Shown: positions 6,516 through 8,135 of the stretch, one piece after another
How the letters are laid out: each line of letters starts with the position of its first letter
Position numbering within the stretch: position 1 is the first letter of the stretch
Assembly: GCA_017880265.1 (NCBI GenBank)
Contig: JAFJTK010000069.1
Location: 1-8,135 of the forward strand
Direction of reading: 5' to 3'
Length of the DNA stretch: 8,135 nt
Source: Candidatus Pelagibacter sp.
GTDB lineage: Bacteria; Pseudomonadota; Alphaproteobacteria; Pelagibacterales; Pelagibacteraceae
The notes under the pieces: generated by a model
The model's database searches: none
Told to the model about the DNA's origin: nothing
The model's input: the letters and a program-made list of their open reading frames with translations, nothing else
Position numbers and translations under genes: made by a program

Positions 6516-7985
6516 CTACGGTAGACAATCAAGATAAGTATCCAGATCCCACTGAGTTGTTGCACCTAAAAATCTCTCCCACTCATCGTTTTTGTACCAA
6601 TGAAACACTTTATACATTTCATCTGGCATTGCTGATTTGATAACTTTATCTTCAGCTAAACGATCTAATGCTTCACCAAGACTTAAAGGTAATTTTTTAA
6701 CTTCCTTACCAGCTGCTTGAGCTTCGTACATACTTCTAGACTCTGGTTTTCCTGGATCAATATTATTTGATATTCCGTCATCAAAACATTTTAATAATCC
6801 TGAACCCATTAAATAAGGATTGTGCATTGAATCTACTGAACGATATTCAAATCTTCCAGGTGCTGATACTCTTAATCCACAAGTTCTATTTTGATATCCC
6901 CAGTCTGCGTAAACTGGAGCCCAAAAACCTGTATCCCATAATCTTCTGTAAGAGTTTACTGTCGAAGATCCAATTGCAGTTAATGCTCCAAGGTGTTTCA
7001 TCACACCTCCGATTGCCTTTAGACCAACCTTACCAGGTAATTGAACATCTTTCGTATCAGGCATGAAAGTATTTTTTCCACCTTCAACATATGTAAAAAC
7101 TTCATCCATTGCTGGAATAGATTTATGACCTAATTTATTTAGTTTATCTTTACCACCTGTCCATAAAGACATATTTGTGTGACATCCGCTTGCAGACACA
7201 CCCATAAATGGTTTTGTCATAAAGCAAGCAATTAAATTAAATTCTCTTGCAACTTGAGCACAAATTTGTCTGTATGTTGAAAGTCTATCTGCGTTTCTTA
7301 ATACATCATCATACATCCAGTTTAATTCTAATTGACCTGGAGCATCTTCATGATCTCCTTGAATCATATCAAGACCCATAGCTCTTGCATATTTCATAAC
7401 TTGCATAAACACTGGTCTTAAAGATTCAAATTGATCTATGTGATAACAATATGGTTTAGAAAATCCTTTTCCTGTTGGAGTACCATCTTCATTTTTTGTA
7501 AGCCACATCATTTCTGGCTCAGTTCCAACTCTTAATTGATAACCATGTTTTTTCTTAAATTCTTGAGCATGAATTCTTAAATTACCACGACAATCTGAAG
7601 TTAAATGAGCACCTGGGTTATCTCTTTCTTCTCTATTTCTAAAACAAGTAACAAATACTCTTGCAACTTTCTTATCCCAAGGAAGTTGACAAAATGTTTC
7701 TGGATCAGGGATACCTACAAGCTCTTTTGCTTCAGGACCATAACCTATGTAATTACCATGACGATCTGTAAATAAGTTAGCTGTTGCTCCATAAACTAAT
7801 TGAAAACCTTTTTCACATGTTCTTTCCCAATGATCTGTTGGAATTCCTTTTCCAACAACTCTTCCAGTTACCGATATGAATTGAAAAAATATATATTCAA
7901 TACCAAGCTCATTAATTTTTGCTCTAACTTGCTTTACTAATTTAGCTCTGCCTGGTTGGTTAACGTGTTTATCTAGATCAGTCAT
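6516..7985 (-). CDS. glnT: Type III-like glutamine synthetase (GlnT) or gamma-glutamylmethylamide synthetase (GmaS)
   Basis: First gene of the operon, 489 residues from the ATG at 7985, preceded by a GAGGGG Shine-Dalgarno at a suitable distance. An in-frame TTG at 8003 overlaps that Shine-Dalgarno and is not credible. The N-terminal beta-grasp is followed by the catalytic domain: GTEPEMMWL (154-162, metal ligands E156/E158), EDAPGQLELNW (213-223, E213/E220), GCHTNMSLW (267-275, H269), NSYRRL (344-349), NRTCGLRV (366-373) and RFEYRSVDSMHNPYL (378-392, E380/R382). So ATP-, metal- and glutamate-binding residues are kept. Hand alignment to E. coli GlnA shows Asp50 replaced by Ser38 (FISVTG against FTDTKG) and Glu327 replaced by Trp355 (GFWAP against GYEAP); both normally serve the ammonium site. 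The protein is some 50 residues longer than the GlnT/GmaS proteins I remember. It should join an amine to glutamate using ATP. The ELPPE context of the adenylylation tyrosine is absent. Confidence 0.94.
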   Translation of the reverse strand: MTDLDKHVNQPGRAKLVKQVRAKINELGIEYIFFQFISVTGRVVGKGIPTDHWERTCEKGFQLVYGATANLFTDRHGNYIGYGPEAKELVGIPDPETFCQLPWDKKVARVFVTCFRNREERDNPGAHLTSDCRGNLRIHAQEFKKKHGYQLRVGTEPEMMWLTKNEDGTPTGKGFSKPYCYHIDQFESLRPVFMQVMKYARAMGLDMIQGDHEDAPGQLELNWMYDDVLRNADRLSTYRQICAQVAREFNLIACFMTKPFMGVSASGCHTNMSLWTGGKDKLNKLGHKSIPAMDEVFTYVEGGKNTFMPDTKDVQLPGKVGLKAIGGVMKHLGALTAIGSSTVNSYRRLWDTGFWAPVYADWGYQNRTCGLRVSAPGRFEYRSVDSMHNPYLMGSGLLKCFDDGISNNIDPGKPESRSMYEAQAAGKEVKKLPLSLGEALDRLAEDKVIKSAMPDEMYKVFHWYKNDEWERFLGATTQWDLDTYLDCLP

Positions 7986-7991
7986 TTTTAT

Positions 7992-8130
7992 TTCACCCCT
8001 CAATGAATTATAATTTATTCAAAGGTAGCTGAAATTTTTATTAGTGTCTAGGCTTGAAGTTTAACTCCAAGGGAACGGACTGTTCGATGTAGGGTGAAGT
8101 TCACCTTTCTCGTAACGGTTGAATCTAAAC
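7992..8130 (-). promoter_or_regulatory. Candidate structured RNA leader with Shine-Dalgarno-sequestering option
   Basis: On the minus strand three hairpins follow each other: GGUGAA-C-UUCACC (8105-8093), GAAC-AGUCC-GUUC (8085-8073) and CUUGGAGU-UAA-ACUUCAAG (8071-8053, 8 bp with one G-U). They can be enclosed by GUUUAG (8130-8125) with CUAGAC (8051-8046). The 57 bases at 8064-8120 hold 28 G or C, against 8 of 40 at 8001-8040, as expected for structured RNA in an AT-rich genome. UUCACCC (8098-8092) can also pair perfectly with GGGUGAA (7998-7992), which contains the Shine-Dalgarno of the synthetase gene. The first hairpin and this long-range helix exclude each other, giving ON and OFF states. 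It does not match the glnA-type glutamine riboswitch or glycine riboswitch cores that I know. The 6-1-6 palindrome could instead be a protein operator. Confidence 0.5.
8007..8034 (-). promoter_or_regulatory. Possible proximal promoter of the synthetase operon
   Basis: A perfect TATAAT at 8012-8007 lies 16 bases downstream of a weak TTTCAG at 8034-8029. Transcription from it would begin around 8000, at the Shine-Dalgarno, giving a leader of about 15 bases without the hairpins. In DNA this AT-rich such a box may arise by chance; a promoter beyond the right edge is equally possible. Confidence 0.35.
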
Positions 8131-8135
8131 GGTTT

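Noticed and set aside
1997..7066. Plus-strand open frames at 1997-2209, 3889-4140, 4976-5221, 6377-6640 and 6767-7066
   Set aside because: All lie opposite well-recognised genes, and their translations are low-complexity with no family motif; they are antisense shadows.
7986..8003. Upstream in-frame TTG start adding six residues to the synthetase
   Set aside because: The TTG overlaps the Shine-Dalgarno of the ATG at 7985, has no ribosome site of its own, and the added residues are not family-like.
8071..8133. Repeated AACGG units near the right edge as operator or repeat array
   Set aside because: Three five-base matches at uneven spacing are too short to separate from chance.
8036..8135. 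Known glutamine (glnA or downstream-peptide) or glycine riboswitch
   Set aside because: Neither strand carries the conserved cores as I know them; a loose GAUGUAGG resemblance on the plus strand lacks the partner helix. A covariance search would settle it.

Overview
The window is strongly AT-rich and tightly packed. All eight genes lie on the minus strand, with gaps or overlaps of a few bases inside operons. Gene content (a type III-like glutamine synthetase, a split glutamate-synthase-like enzyme, an ammonium transporter), lysine- and isoleucine-rich proteins and small intergenic gaps suggest a streamlined marine alphaproteobacterium of the SAR11/Pelagibacterales type. That assignment rests on recognition of composition and gene neighbourhood, not on a database search.

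Transcription runs from the right end to the left. Region A (about 7992-8130) is an untranslated leader holding an island with about half G+C inside very AT-rich flanks. It can fold into several hairpins, and it contains a segment able to pair with the Shine-Dalgarno sequence of the next gene. Region B (7985-2862) is a five-gene operon: a GlnT/GmaS-type glutamine synthetase, a class II glutamine amidotransferase (GlxB/MgsA type), a GXGXG beta-helix subunit (GlxC/MgsB type), an FMN glutamate-synthase-like subunit (GlxD/MgsC type) and a 137-residue protein of unknown function with a poly-lysine tail. A clear intrinsic terminator follows (2806-2828). Region C (2735-1099) holds an Amt-family transporter and a 74-residue single-pass membrane protein in one unit, closed by a second strong terminator (1051-1082). 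Region D (1039 to the left edge) holds a 51-residue single-pass membrane protein and a second GlxB/MgsA-type amidotransferase that runs off the window after 290 codons.

Taken together the window is a nitrogen or amine assimilation locus. Amt would bring in ammonium or methylammonium, the synthetase would attach the amine to glutamate, and the split synthase (amidotransferase, beta-helix and FMN subunits) would move nitrogen from the amide onto an acceptor. Whether the substrate is ammonium (GlnT plus GOGAT-like) or methylamine (GmaS plus MgsABC, as in the N-methylglutamate pathway) cannot be settled from the window. No mgd/sox-like dehydrogenase genes, no GltD electron-transfer subunit and no PII regulator are visible here.

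Most worth following up: the switch-like leader, the loss of both ammonium-site acidic residues in the synthetase, the three small uncharacterised proteins placed at operon joints, and the two amidotransferase paralogues flanking the transporter. No tRNA, rRNA, CRISPR array or mobile element was seen, and no stretch over 300 bases lacks a gene.
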